From NCBI RefSeq assembly GCF_900104445.1, contig NZ_FNJI01000004.1:124001-188000 (forward strand): a DNA stretch of 64,000 nucleotides, given 5' to 3'. Made by a program: the position numbers and the translations under genes. This DNA is from Desulforhopalus singaporensis (GTDB lineage: Bacteria > Desulfobacterota > Desulfobulbia > Desulfobulbales > Desulfocapsaceae). A model generated the notes under the pieces. The model made no database searches. It saw only the letters and a list, made by a program, of their open reading frames with translations, and was not told the DNA's origin. Of the stretch, positions 24,686 through 33,561 are shown piece by piece; the stretch's first letter is position 1; every line of letters starts with the position of its first letter.

Positions 24686-26056
24686 TCACGCTGTTTTGGT
24701 TCTGCGGATCCGGGCGCAGAAAAACCCGTCAATGTCGGGCGATGGCAGGGGATGAAAATATCCGTTTTTAACAAGATTCCTGGCCCGGGCGGGGAGCAGC
24801 GGTGCACAGTCGGTCAGGGTGAAGTCGCTGTTGTCTCGTAAAAACCGGGTAACCACCTCGATATTTTCCTCGGGTTCCAGGGAACAGGTGGCATAAACCA
24901 GAATTCCACCCGGCTTGAGCAGCGCGGCGCCGTGGTCGATTAATCTCTGCTGCTCCTGCTGGTATGACAGGATATCTTCCGGTCTCCGGTTCCAGCGAAT
25001 GTCCGGGTGACGTCCGGTAACGCCGGTTCCCGAGCACGGGGCGTCGATGAGAATACCGTCATAGCGGAAAGGGGCGGAGCTGTCGAGCAGGTACAGGCTG
25101 CCCCTTACGGTCTTAAGGAGCTGCTGTCCCGGAAAAAGACGCTCGATATTTTCCGCCAGCTTTTTCAACCTGAACTCTTCAGGTTCGACACAATGGATTT
25201 TAAGGTCGTGTTCTATGGCAAACTCGAGCAGGTGAGAGGTTTTGCCGCCGAGCCCGGCGCAGCCGTCAAGGTAGCATCCCCCTTTGACAAAAGGTCCAAG
25301 CAGCATTGTCGCCAGTTGCGCCGCCTCATCCTGGACCTGAAAACAGCCTTCACCGTATCCCGGAATCGCCGATACCGCACCGCGGAAATGTTTCAGCCTG
25401 ACCGCCTGGTCACAATATCTCCCTGGTTCATACTCGATATCACCCTCGGCAAGTCTGCGACAAAATGATTCCCTGGAGATTTTCTGCGAGTTGATCCGCA
25501 GGGTAAGGCCAGGTTCGAGGTTGTTGGCCTGGCATATCTGCAGGGTCTGGCTGCGGCCGAACTGTTTTTGCCACCGGTCGACCAGCCATCTGGGGTGGTT
25601 GGTCAGAAGTGCCCCCGTGCTGTCTTTTGCCCCTTTTGCCGTGAGGGTTTCTCCCTGTCTTATGGCCTCTCTTAAAATACCGTTTACGAAGCCATGCAAC
25701 CTTTTCGGCAATTTTTTGATTTTACAGCCGGTTACCGCTTCGTTGACCGCGGCACTGTCGGGAATCCTGTCGAGGAAAAAGACCTGGAACAGCGCTGCGG
25801 CAATACTCTGGTGAACGAAAGGGTCCAGCTTTTTGAGCGGGGTGCGCGAGAGGAGGGTGATCATCCTGTCTATCATCTCTCTGTTGCGCAGTACCCCGTA
25901 GACGATCTGCATGGCCAGGTTTCTGTCTTTTGTCCCGAACTCGTATCTCGCCACCTGTCTGTCAAATATCGATTTTACCGGTTTGCGGTCGCGGTAGAGC
26001 TCGACGAGTATGTCGGCAGCCGTCATTCGGGCTGTTTGCGTTTTTTTTGTCTGCAC
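24686..26056 (-). CDS. rsmB: 16S rRNA m5C967 methyltransferase
   Basis: 456 residues; GTG start at 26056, with ATG at 26026 as alternative. N-terminal NusB-like RNA-binding domain (about 1-150) followed by the Rossmann methyltransferase. Motif IV DAPCSGTGVTGRHPDIRW and motif VI YATCSLEPEENIEVV carry the two cysteines of m5C RNA methyltransferases; the SAM loop is DGCAGLGGKT. Length and order match RsmB/Sun. It methylates C967 of 16S rRNA during ribosome assembly. Confidence 0.93.
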   Translation of the reverse strand: MQTKKTQTARMTAADILVELYRDRKPVKSIFDRQVARYEFGTKDRNLAMQIVYGVLRNREMIDRMITLLSRTPLKKLDPFVHQSIAAALFQVFFLDRIPDSAAVNEAVTGCKIKKLPKRLHGFVNGILREAIRQGETLTAKGAKDSTGALLTNHPRWLVDRWQKQFGRSQTLQICQANNLEPGLTLRINSQKISRESFCRRLAEGDIEYEPGRYCDQAVRLKHFRGAVSAIPGYGEGCFQVQDEAAQLATMLLGPFVKGGCYLDGCAGLGGKTSHLLEFAIEHDLKIHCVEPEEFRLKKLAENIERLFPGQQLLKTVRGSLYLLDSSAPFRYDGILIDAPCSGTGVTGRHPDIRWNRRPEDILSYQQEQQRLIDHGAALLKPGGILVYATCSLEPEENIEVVTRFLRDNSDFTLTDCAPLLPARARNLVKNGYFHPLPSPDIDGFFCARIRRTKTA

Positions 26057-26265
26057 TTTTTCATGGGGGTGTGGGGAACCGTTGTAACTCTTGATATGGC
26101 CACAAATCTAGCATGGAACCCGGCTGCAAGCTATGAAATTAAATCACCGGGTCAGCCCGGGGAAAAGGTCCTGCTTTCAATGGACAATTGGCGGGTCAAC
26201 TGGTATGGTAACTGCGGGAAAAACATATGGTCGTGACTACGGGAAAAAATAAATAACTGTCTGAT

Positions 26266-27276
26266 ATGAAACTTAAAATATTGCTGGTGGCGATGGTGCT
26301 GCTGTCCACTCTGTCTTCTGCCTCCGGTTATACCAGGGAAGAAGTGATGAAACGCGGGGTTCTGCACTGCGGGGTATCTCCGGGTACGCAGGGATTTTCC
26401 ACGGTTGACGTCGACGGGAACTGGCGCGGGATGGACATAGATATCTGCCGGGCGGTTGCGGCGGCAACCCTTGGCGATGCAGCAAAAGTCGAATACATGC
26501 CCCTGGCAGCCGACGAGGCTTTTACCGCCCTGCTTTCCGGCAGCGTCGACATCCTTTCCCGCCACTCGATCTGGACCTATACCAGCGATTCTGCCCTGGC
26601 TGTACATTTTGCCGGGATTTTCTATTACGACGGCCAGGGTTTTCTTGTTGCCGAAAGTCTTGACGTCAAAAAAGCTGCGGAAATACGAAAAGTAAAGGTG
26701 TGCAGTCCGGTTGGGCTCGCCGCCAACAATAACCTGGCGGACTATTTTCGGGAAAACAAGGTTGACTATAAACTCGTCCCCTATGAATCGCTGGATCTGG
26801 CGATAAAAGGATTCCAGAGCTCGGGGTGCGAGCTGCTGTCGCTGCCTAAATCGCAGCTCTACGGTATCTACCATGAGCTGAACGAACCCAAAAACAGCAT
26901 CCTCCTCCCCGAAGTGATAACCAAGGATCCCTTCGGCCCGGTTGTCCGGCAGGGGGACGATGTATGGTTCAATATTGTCAGGTGGGTGATGTTTGCCCTG
27001 GTCGATGCCGAGGAGCTTGGTATTAGGTCGGACAATATTGCGGAGATGAAAATCAGCAACAGGCTGGACGTGAAGCGGTTTTTCGGCCTGGAGGGCAGCG
27101 GCGGAACGGGTCTTGGCCTGGCCGATGACTGGGCGGCGCAGGTTGTCGGCCAGGTGGGCAATTACGGTGAACTGTTCGACCGGAACCTCGGTGGTGGGTC
27201 GGTATTGCAGATTGAACGCGGAATGAATAAATTGTGGAGGGACGGAGGATTGATGTACAGCCCGCCGATTCGCTGA
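26266..27276 (+). CDS. Amino-acid ABC transporter substrate-binding protein (AapJ-like)
   Basis: 336 residues with a signal peptide (about 1-21). The mature part starts EEVMKRGVLHCGVSPGTQGF, the pattern of the general L-amino-acid binding protein AapJ/BztA, and continues through GNWRGMDIDICRAVAAA and a typical hinge. No permease or ATPase gene lies nearby, so it either serves a transporter encoded elsewhere or works as an orphan receptor. A small hairpin follows the stop. Confidence 0.85.
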   Translation: MKLKILLVAMVLLSTLSSASGYTREEVMKRGVLHCGVSPGTQGFSTVDVDGNWRGMDIDICRAVAAATLGDAAKVEYMPLAADEAFTALLSGSVDILSRHSIWTYTSDSALAVHFAGIFYYDGQGFLVAESLDVKKAAEIRKVKVCSPVGLAANNNLADYFRENKVDYKLVPYESLDLAIKGFQSSGCELLSLPKSQLYGIYHELNEPKNSILLPEVITKDPFGPVVRQGDDVWFNIVRWVMFALVDAEELGIRSDNIAEMKISNRLDVKRFFGLEGSGGTGLGLADDWAAQVVGQVGNYGELFDRNLGGGSVLQIERGMNKLWRDGGLMYSPPIR

Positions 27277-27299
27277 CGTCCCCTCTGGCAGTGGGGACG
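27277..27299 (+). terminator. Weak hairpin after the amino-acid binding protein gene
   Basis: CGTCCCC (27277-27283) pairs with GGGGACG (27293-27299) around nine bases, starting immediately after the stop. Only a short T-poor tail follows, so termination is uncertain. Confidence 0.35.
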
Positions 27300-27341
27300 G
27301 TCTGCTGAATCGTTACAAAAACTGTTTTACGGACGGGAATT

Positions 27342-27770
27342 ATGCTCAATAAGATCTTACACAAAAAACTGTTGCTATCTATCGTTTTCCTTATGGTGTG
27401 CGGTGTTGCGGCCGCATCTGGCTCGTCCGCTGCCGGTGAGGAAAACAGCACCTGGACAAATGCCGGCAAAAAAATTGGGGAAGCAACCGATGCGGTAGCC
27501 GCGGCCTCCAAACAGAGCTGGGAAAAGACCAAGGAAGCCTCGAAGCAGACCTACCAGACGGTAAAGGAAAAGGGCGGCGAAGTCTGGGAGAAGACCAAGG
27601 ACAAGAGTTCCGAGCTCGCTGACAAGACGACTGAAGCGACCGGGCAAAGCGCTGAAGAGGCGGCCGAGGTGACCAAGGAAATGTGGCAGAAGACAAAAGA
27701 TAAGAGCGCTGAACTCTACCACGAAACCAAGGAGAAAATTCACCAGATGACCGATTCCGATCAGCAGTAA
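27342..27770 (+). CDS. Exported LEA-like repeat protein
   Basis: 142 residues: a signal peptide (about 1-26) and then a highly charged, Lys/Glu/Thr/Ala-rich amphipathic region with repeats such as SWEKTKEASKQTYQTVKEKG, VWEKTKDKSSELADKT and MWQKTKDKSAELYHET. The 11-residue periodicity resembles group 3 LEA and apolipoprotein-like helices that cover membranes or proteins under stress. It should be periplasmic. Low-complexity sequence limits family assignment. Confidence 0.7.
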   Translation: MLNKILHKKLLLSIVFLMVCGVAAASGSSAAGEENSTWTNAGKKIGEATDAVAAASKQSWEKTKEASKQTYQTVKEKGGEVWEKTKDKSSELADKTTEATGQSAEEAAEVTKEMWQKTKDKSAELYHETKEKIHQMTDSDQQ

Positions 27771-27845
27771 AGCAATCCCGCAATCGATAACGACGAGGAC
27801 GTGACGATAATTGCAATCCGTGACTTTCTGCGGCCGGTGGCAGAT

Positions 27846-27878
27846 CCGGTGCGGCAGCTGAGGAGGCTGCCGCACCGG
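27846..27878. terminator. 13-bp perfect hairpin between convergent genes
   Basis: CCGGTGCGGCAGC (27846-27858) and GCTGCCGCACCGG (27866-27878) pair perfectly around a seven-base loop between the LEA-like gene and the M16C protease gene. No T-run, but the stability and position suggest a bidirectional terminator. Confidence 0.55.
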
Positions 27879-27894
27879 GGCGGGAAGGTTATTG

Positions 27895-30813
27895 TTACAG
27901 CTTTGTCAATTGGTCAAAGAAGTTACTGTCGGTCTCTATCTTCTGCCGGCTGCCGATGACGGACCTAAAGCAGTTGGCTGTCATTGTTTCAAAGGCCTTG
28001 GCAAAAGCGTGGAGCTGCTCCGGGGTGGTCGAGATAATCTCCTGCAACCGCCGGCGCTTGAATTCCGTTGTTATCCCGTGAAAATAGTCGTTTCTTGCGG
28101 TGGCACCTTTGGCGGCACTGCTCTGGAGAGGGTCAAAGTTGCCGTAGGTGCCGATAACAAGCTGTTCCATTAATTTTTTCGACGGTGCCATATTGGTAAC
28201 CACGGCCGGAACCTCGTTGTAGGCTTCATAGGTTTTTTTCACCTGCGGATCTCGGTAGCTGATAAAGGCGAGGTTGCCGCTTATTTGGCCAAACTGGATG
28301 AAGCAACCGTAGGCTCCGCCCATCTGCCGCACGGTATTCCAGAGGTAATCGCGGCTGAGGTAGGTCTTGAGAACCTCGAAGTGGCCGTTATATCCCTCAC
28401 CCCCGGGAAACAGGTTGCCGCCCTGTACCACGAAGGCCACGTCCGCCGAGGTTATGAACCCTTCGTGACGAGCAATGTCAAGAGGCGGCAGATCAAAACG
28501 ACCGGTTTTGCGGCTGCCCAGACTGTCGACCACGATCTGGCCGAGGGTTGCAAAGCGGTCCAGTTCCTCTTTGTCGGCGGTTGCCGAAAAAAGCAGGTTG
28601 TCCCTGTTGAAAACAGAGGTCGCGATCTTGTCCAGGGTTGCCAGGAATTCGTCCTCTTGCTGTCGGTAGCTTCCAGCCAGATCCTTGAGCGCCAAATAGG
28701 AGCTCACCCCGTTTATCAGTTCATTGTACCTGCCGGCCACGGAGAGATGGGCAAACACCCTGGTGGTCGGCAGGTTATACCCTTCACTGTGCACGGCATG
28801 TTCTGCCCAGGCAAATTCCCGGCCCACTATTTCACGGATCCGTTCGGTGTCTTTGAAGGAAACCGAAGAGAACACCTCCGCCATCAGTTCAATGGCCTGC
28901 TGAAGGTAGGCTGGCAGACATTTTAAGTGAAACCACAAAATCGGCCGGGTCGATTCGCCGTTGTTTTTCTTGGCGTAACTCATTATCGAGTGGTTCAGCG
29001 ATCCTGTGCAGGTGGCCAGTTTCTTGGCAAACTGCTGGTAGTTGAGTTTTTCGGTTCCTATTTCCGTGACGATTGTGGCAAAGAGATCGAGCAGCGGCAG
29101 GTGCGCCGGGTCGAGGCAGCTAATGTCAAAACCGATGTCGAGATAACTGATATGGTTGGTGGGCAGCTCACTGAAAAGGACTTCCCGGTTAAACAGGTCA
29201 ACTTTTTCCGCGGTGTGAAACTCAATCCGGGAAGAGAGGTCGGACAGTGAGAGCTGGGGGAGCAGATTGAGAACCTCCTGGCTGTTGGGGCGCAGCTGTT
29301 CCTCCATCAGTTCATTGGTGCGGGCGACCCGCAGTTCTTTTTCCGCCTGTGACGAAGCGCGGTCGACTTCCTGCAGCCGCTGTTCCTCTTCTGCCTGGTT
29401 CTGTTGCTGCTTGTGCGGGTCCGGTGCGAGGGTGACGGTTACCGTCGACCTGTTGTCGAGGAGATATTGTTGAATTAATTTTTCAAAATAGTTTTCCTCA
29501 AGAGCCATACGCCTTATGTTCTGAATGAGCTCTTCGCTCGTCAGGTGGTCAAACGGGTCTGTGCCGTATTTTAAGGCGGTCATCGATTTGCCGATGAGGT
29601 CGAGTCCGCGCTGGGCTTTGGCAGCATCTTCACGGAAGCTGAATTCAAATTTATTGAGTTCGGAAATTACCAGTTCCCGGTCGAGTCCCTCTTCCACCAT
29701 TCGGGCAAGGGAGTTTTTGTAGAGCGAGAGAAAATTGTCCCTATGCTCCGGTTCGCTGCCGACGAGATAGGTGAGCATGAAGGTGCGATAGGAGGAGGTC
29801 GCCAGATAAACTCCGCCGAAATCCTTGCACAGCCCGCTTGAGACGATGCTGTTTTTCAGGGGAGACCCATCGGAATTAAAGAGAATGTTGGCGATGATCT
29901 GAAAGGCGGTATTTTTTTTCCTGTCGGTCACCGTGGCTATGTTGGTGCCCACGGCAAGAAATGTTTTTTCCTTGAGTTCGCTCGAGTCAACACCATACTT
30001 TTCCTCAATGAAGACGGGCTCGGAAATAAGGGTGCCCTCCTCTATGAGGGCCGGGGTTCCGGGGGTGTCGTAGTGGGCGAAAAAGCGCGACTGGAGGAAT
30101 TCGAGTTCGTCTTCAAGCAGGGCGTCACCATAGACAAAAAACATTCCGTTGGAGGGGTGGTAATGTTCCCGGTGAAAGGCGCAGAACTGTTCGTAGCTGA
30201 GGTCGGGAATATTTTTCGGGTCGCCGCCGGACTCATGGGCATAGGTTGAGCCGGGCATCAGCCCGGCAAAAATATGGTGAAACAGGAAGCGGATCGGATC
30301 GGAAAAGGCACCCTTCATCTCATTGTAGACAACTCCCTGGAACTGCAGCCTGGAATCGGTGGTTTCCTGGTGATAGTGCCACCCTTCCTGCTCGAAAGTG
30401 GATCGTGACAGCAGCGGGTTGAAAACCACGTCGCAGTAGACGTCCATGATATTGAAATATTCCTTCAGATTCCGGGTGGCAAAAGGATAATAGGTGATAT
30501 CGGCCCCGGTCATGGCGTTGAGAAACGTGGTCAGGCCGCCCTTGTTTATTTCGCCGAACACGTCTTTTACCGGATATTTTTTCGAACCCATTAAAACCGA
30601 GTGTTCCAGGATGTGGGCGACCCCGGTCGAGTCTTGCGGGACGGTGTTGAAGGCCGCGGAAAATGTCTTGTTGGGGTCACCGTTTTTGATTGCCAGCAGC
30701 GGACAGCCCAGAACACTATGTTCAAACAGGTAGACGTCAGAAGCGATTTCCCCTATATATTTATGTACCTTTAACCTGAAACCGGAATAGGTGGAACCTT
30801 CGTTGAATTTCAT
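27895..30813 (-). CDS. M16C (PreP/presequence-protease-type) zinc peptidase
   Basis: 972 residues, the full size of single-chain M16C enzymes. The inverted zinc motif is His67-Ile-Leu-Glu70-His71 (HILEHSVLMGS), with the M16C-associated second half in the C-terminal portion. Two related halves form a closed chamber that degrades unfolded peptides of up to a few dozen residues. No signal peptide, so cytoplasmic. The upstream gene dtd runs in the same direction 42 bases before it. Confidence 0.92.
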   Translation of the reverse strand: MKFNEGSTYSGFRLKVHKYIGEIASDVYLFEHSVLGCPLLAIKNGDPNKTFSAAFNTVPQDSTGVAHILEHSVLMGSKKYPVKDVFGEINKGGLTTFLNAMTGADITYYPFATRNLKEYFNIMDVYCDVVFNPLLSRSTFEQEGWHYHQETTDSRLQFQGVVYNEMKGAFSDPIRFLFHHIFAGLMPGSTYAHESGGDPKNIPDLSYEQFCAFHREHYHPSNGMFFVYGDALLEDELEFLQSRFFAHYDTPGTPALIEEGTLISEPVFIEEKYGVDSSELKEKTFLAVGTNIATVTDRKKNTAFQIIANILFNSDGSPLKNSIVSSGLCKDFGGVYLATSSYRTFMLTYLVGSEPEHRDNFLSLYKNSLARMVEEGLDRELVISELNKFEFSFREDAAKAQRGLDLIGKSMTALKYGTDPFDHLTSEELIQNIRRMALEENYFEKLIQQYLLDNRSTVTVTLAPDPHKQQQNQAEEEQRLQEVDRASSQAEKELRVARTNELMEEQLRPNSQEVLNLLPQLSLSDLSSRIEFHTAEKVDLFNREVLFSELPTNHISYLDIGFDISCLDPAHLPLLDLFATIVTEIGTEKLNYQQFAKKLATCTGSLNHSIMSYAKKNNGESTRPILWFHLKCLPAYLQQAIELMAEVFSSVSFKDTERIREIVGREFAWAEHAVHSEGYNLPTTRVFAHLSVAGRYNELINGVSSYLALKDLAGSYRQQEDEFLATLDKIATSVFNRDNLLFSATADKEELDRFATLGQIVVDSLGSRKTGRFDLPPLDIARHEGFITSADVAFVVQGGNLFPGGEGYNGHFEVLKTYLSRDYLWNTVRQMGGAYGCFIQFGQISGNLAFISYRDPQVKKTYEAYNEVPAVVTNMAPSKKLMEQLVIGTYGNFDPLQSSAAKGATARNDYFHGITTEFKRRRLQEIISTTPEQLHAFAKAFETMTANCFRSVIGSRQKIETDSNFFDQLTKL

Positions 30814-30855
30814 AAATAAACCTTAACGTTGAAAGATGAGTTGGTTGTTTGACCG

Positions 30856-31305
30856 TCAAAATTTTTTGTCCGAGTCGAGCAGGAGCGTTACCGGGCCGTC
30901 GTTTATAAGCTCTACCTCCATATCGGCCTGAAACGCGCCCGTTGCAACCTTTATACCTCTGTCTCTTACGGCGGCAACGAATCGGTGGTAGAGCGGTTCA
31001 GCAATTTCCGGCCTGGCGGCATCTGAAAAACCGGGTCTTCTCCCCTTGCGGCAGTCTCCGTAAAGGGTGAATTGCGAGATAATAAGCATTTCTCCGCCGA
31101 TGTCTGCAACGGACAGGTTCATTTTTCCCTGTTTATCCTCAAAAATCCTGAGGTTGACCGCTTTTTCCGCCATCCAGGCGATATCCGAATCGTCGTCTTG
31201 ATCCTGTATACCCAGCAAAATAAGGAGACCGGTCCCGATCCTGCCAATGGTCCTGCCCTCTGTGCCCACCGCTGCCCGGCTCACTCTCTGAACTACCGCA
31301 CGCAT
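30856..31305 (-). CDS. dtd: D-aminoacyl-tRNA deacylase
   Basis: 149 residues, the normal length. It hydrolyses D-aminoacyl-tRNAs and mischarged Gly-tRNA(Ala), acting as a chirality checkpoint. Signature segments are [13 protein letters not shown] at the start, [21 protein letters not shown] with the active-site SQFTL, and the C-terminal [11 protein letters not shown] carrying the cross-subunit Gly-cisPro motif (GP). Probably co-transcribed with the M16C peptidase. Confidence 0.95.
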   Translation of the reverse strand: MRAVVQRVSRAAVGTEGRTIGRIGTGLLILLGIQDQDDDSDIAWMAEKAVNLRIFEDKQGKMNLSVADIGGEMLIISQFTLYGDCRKGRRPGFSDAARPEIAEPLYHRFVAAVRDRGIKVATGAFQADMEVELINDGPVTLLLDSDKKF

Positions 31306-31476
31306 TGCTAACTCCTTGAGTTGATGTTGTTAAATGCCTGTTATCACAGTGTGTTACGTTAGCCAATCGCATTGTTGTTTTCAATGCTTATTTCCAGCAC
31401 CACCGACAAACATCTCCCGCTGGAGATATGGGGCGGATGTGTAGCCCACAAAGAGTGTTAGGGTTTGGTTGTTATG

Positions 31477-31506
31477 GGTTATTTATGGTAATTTATAGTT
31501 ATTTTA
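31477..31506. promoter_or_regulatory. Three tandem 10-bp repeats upstream of the tup regulator
   Basis: GGTTATTTAT (31477-31486), GGTAATTTAT (31487-31496) and AGTTATTTTA (31497-31506) lie head to tail at exactly one helical turn, about 80 bases before the regulator start. Such spacing would let several DNA-binding domains line up on one face of the helix, so this is a candidate operator. Confidence 0.45.
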
Positions 31507-31587
31507 GCAGATATTCTGGATGCGGTTTGCGCTATTGGGTAAATGAGTTTGTCCGTTGGTGCCGGTTTTAAGCTGAGGTGAGAGGAA

Positions 31588-32529
31588 ATGATGAACAAAA
31601 TACAGGCCAGCAAGTTTTTAACGACCAAGGAAGTTGCCAAGCTGCTCCATGTCAATGACAAGATGGTCTATTCCCTGGTTAACGACAAGGGGTTGCCTGC
31701 CACCAAGGTCACCGGCAAATGGCTTTTCCCCAGAAGGCTGGTGGAGGAGTGGCTGGAAACCAATATCCTGAATTACCGCAAGCCCGGAGTCGGCGCCCTG
31801 GGGGATGAGGGGGTGCTGCTGCTGGCCGGCAGCGACGACCTGTTGTTCCAGAAGACGATAAACCTGTTTCATAAAACCGACTCCACCACCACCTGCTATT
31901 TTGCCAATCTCGGAAGCATGGGCGGACTGAAAAGCCTCAGGAGAGGGCAGTGCCATATCGGCGTCTGTCATCTGCTCCAGGATGACAATGAGGAGTATAA
32001 CTTTGATTTTGCCGACCAGGAGCTTGAAAAATCACCTGTTTTCGTAAATTTCAGCAGGCGCCAGCAGGGGATAATAGTCGCCAGGGGCAACCCCAAGAAC
32101 ATACAGGGGATTGAGGATCTTGCAAGAGACGATGTCACCATGGTCAACCGGCCTCTTGGTACGGGAACCAGGCTGCTGATCGATTACGAGATTACCCGTT
32201 CGGAAATTTCTTCGGGGCAGATCAAGGGATATCGCAGGGAGGTCTCCAGGCATCTCGACGCAGGGCTTGAGGTGTTTGGCAAAAGAGCCGATGCGGCCCC
32301 GGCGATACGGGCGGTGGCCGGAATTCTCGATCTTGACTTTATTCCGCTGCGGTGGGAGCGTTTTGACCTGCTCATCCTGCGTGACCGTTTTTTTGAGCCG
32401 GGAATCCAGAATTTTATAAGTTTATTGCATGAAAAACCGTTTCGCGATTTAGCGGCCTCTTATGAGGGGTATGATGTCTCGCTTTGCGGAAAAATGTTGT
32501 TCCCAGATAATTTTAACTATAAGGAGTGA
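31588..32529 (+). CDS. Excisionase-type HTH regulator fused to a periplasmic-binding-protein-like domain
   Basis: 313 residues. Residues 8-60 (FLTTKEVAKLLHVNDKMVYS ... KWLFPRRLVEEWLE) are the MerR/excisionase-like winged helix. The remainder is a PBP-like oxyanion-sensing domain of the type PF12727, with VARGNPKNIQGIEDLA and VNRPLGTGTRLLID. It is placed five bases upstream of tupA, so the obvious ligand is tungstate or molybdate and the obvious targets are itself and tupABC. It differs from the TunR family of sulfate reducers, whose DNA-binding part is XerC/D-like. Confidence 0.82.
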   Translation: MMNKIQASKFLTTKEVAKLLHVNDKMVYSLVNDKGLPATKVTGKWLFPRRLVEEWLETNILNYRKPGVGALGDEGVLLLAGSDDLLFQKTINLFHKTDSTTTCYFANLGSMGGLKSLRRGQCHIGVCHLLQDDNEEYNFDFADQELEKSPVFVNFSRRQQGIIVARGNPKNIQGIEDLARDDVTMVNRPLGTGTRLLIDYEITRSEISSGQIKGYRREVSRHLDAGLEVFGKRADAAPAIRAVAGILDLDFIPLRWERFDLLILRDRFFEPGIQNFISLLHEKPFRDLAASYEGYDVSLCGKMLFPDNFNYKE

Positions 32530-32533
32530 AGAG

Positions 32534-33427
32534 ATGTTGCGAAAAATTTCCGTATTGACGACTCTTGCCGTCTTCCTGCTGTTTGCAGGACAAAACGCAG
32601 TGGCAGAGGACAAGGTGTTGAAAATGTCGACTACTACCAGCACCCAGGCTTCCGGGCTTCTTGATCTGTTGCTTCCCGAATTCAAGAACGACACCGGAAT
32701 CGATGTGAAGGTGATCGCCAAGGGAACCGGGGCGGCAATCAGAGACGGGGTGGACGGTAATGTGGACGTTATATTTGTTCATGCAAAGAGCCGGGAAGAA
32801 AAATTTGTCGCCGACGGTTACGGGACCAAAAGATACCCGGTAATGCACAATGATTTCGTGATCATCGGACCTGCAGCCGACCCGGTGGGCATAAAAGGTA
32901 TGTCCGATGCCGGAAAAGCTCTTGCCAAGATTGCCGGCCAGGGTGCGGTTTTCGTATCCCGCGGCGATGACAGCGGTACCCACACCAAGGAGCAGTTTCT
33001 GTGGAAACAGTCCGGGGTAGAGCTTGTAGAAAAGAGTCAGACCATCATGAAGAAAGGCAAGCAGACGGAAGTGAAATATCTCGCGCCTGCCGGCTCGGAG
33101 GCCTGGTATATGTCCATCGGCCAGGGAATGGGCAAGACCATCACCTTTGCCGAGGAAAAACAGGGGTATACCATGAGTGACCGCGGTACCTACATTAAGT
33201 TTAAATATGGCAAGACTCCTGCTGTTGAACTCGAGGTTCTTACCGAAGGCGGTGACGATCTGGCCAATCCTTACGGCATCATTCCCGTCAATCCGGCGAA
33301 ACATCCTTACGTCAAAAACGATCTCGCCATGGAATTCGTCACCTGGATCACTTCTGAAAAAGGGCAGAAAATGATCGGTGATTACCGTCTGGAAGGAAAA
33401 CAGCTTTTTTACCCGGATGCCAAATAG
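32534..33427 (+). CDS. tupA: Tungstate ABC transporter substrate-binding protein
   Basis: 297 residues from the ATG at 32534 after AAGGAGTGAAGAG; a longer open frame upstream overlaps the regulator and is ignored. Signal peptide about 1-24. TupA hallmarks are MSTTTSTQASGLLD (oxyanion-binding TTTS) and SRGDDSGTHTKE. It delivers tungstate to TupBC with very high affinity. A strong hairpin terminator follows, before tupB. Confidence 0.93.
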   Translation: MLRKISVLTTLAVFLLFAGQNAVAEDKVLKMSTTTSTQASGLLDLLLPEFKNDTGIDVKVIAKGTGAAIRDGVDGNVDVIFVHAKSREEKFVADGYGTKRYPVMHNDFVIIGPAADPVGIKGMSDAGKALAKIAGQGAVFVSRGDDSGTHTKEQFLWKQSGVELVEKSQTIMKKGKQTEVKYLAPAGSEAWYMSIGQGMGKTITFAEEKQGYTMSDRGTYIKFKYGKTPAVELEVLTEGGDDLANPYGIIPVNPAKHPYVKNDLAMEFVTWITSEKGQKMIGDYRLEGKQLFYPDAK

Positions 33428-33462
33428 TAGCTGGCAATAGTTCCGGTAACGTTCTACATTGC

Positions 33463-33496
33463 GGGGGGAGGTGGTCGGTTCACTTCCCCCCTTTTT
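33463..33496 (+). terminator. Intra-operon rho-independent terminator between tupA and tupB
   Basis: An 11-bp stem (33463-33473 with 33481-33491, one G-T wobble) closed by a seven-base loop is followed by five T residues. It lies 66 bases before tupB, so it should end many transcripts after tupA and let a fraction through, giving excess binding protein over permease. Confidence 0.75.
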
Positions 33497-33561
33497 GCAT
33501 TATCACCGAACAACCCTTGCCAGAGCCTTGTCCGCAGCCGTACAGGCGTGTAAGAAAATTT

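Noticed and set aside
27391-27875. Long antisense ORFs opposite the LEA-like gene
   Set aside because: They are shadows created by the repetitive Lys/Glu codons of the real gene.
32462-32533. Extended tupA start overlapping the regulator
   Set aside because: The ATG at 32534 has AAGGAG spacing and begins a normal signal peptide.
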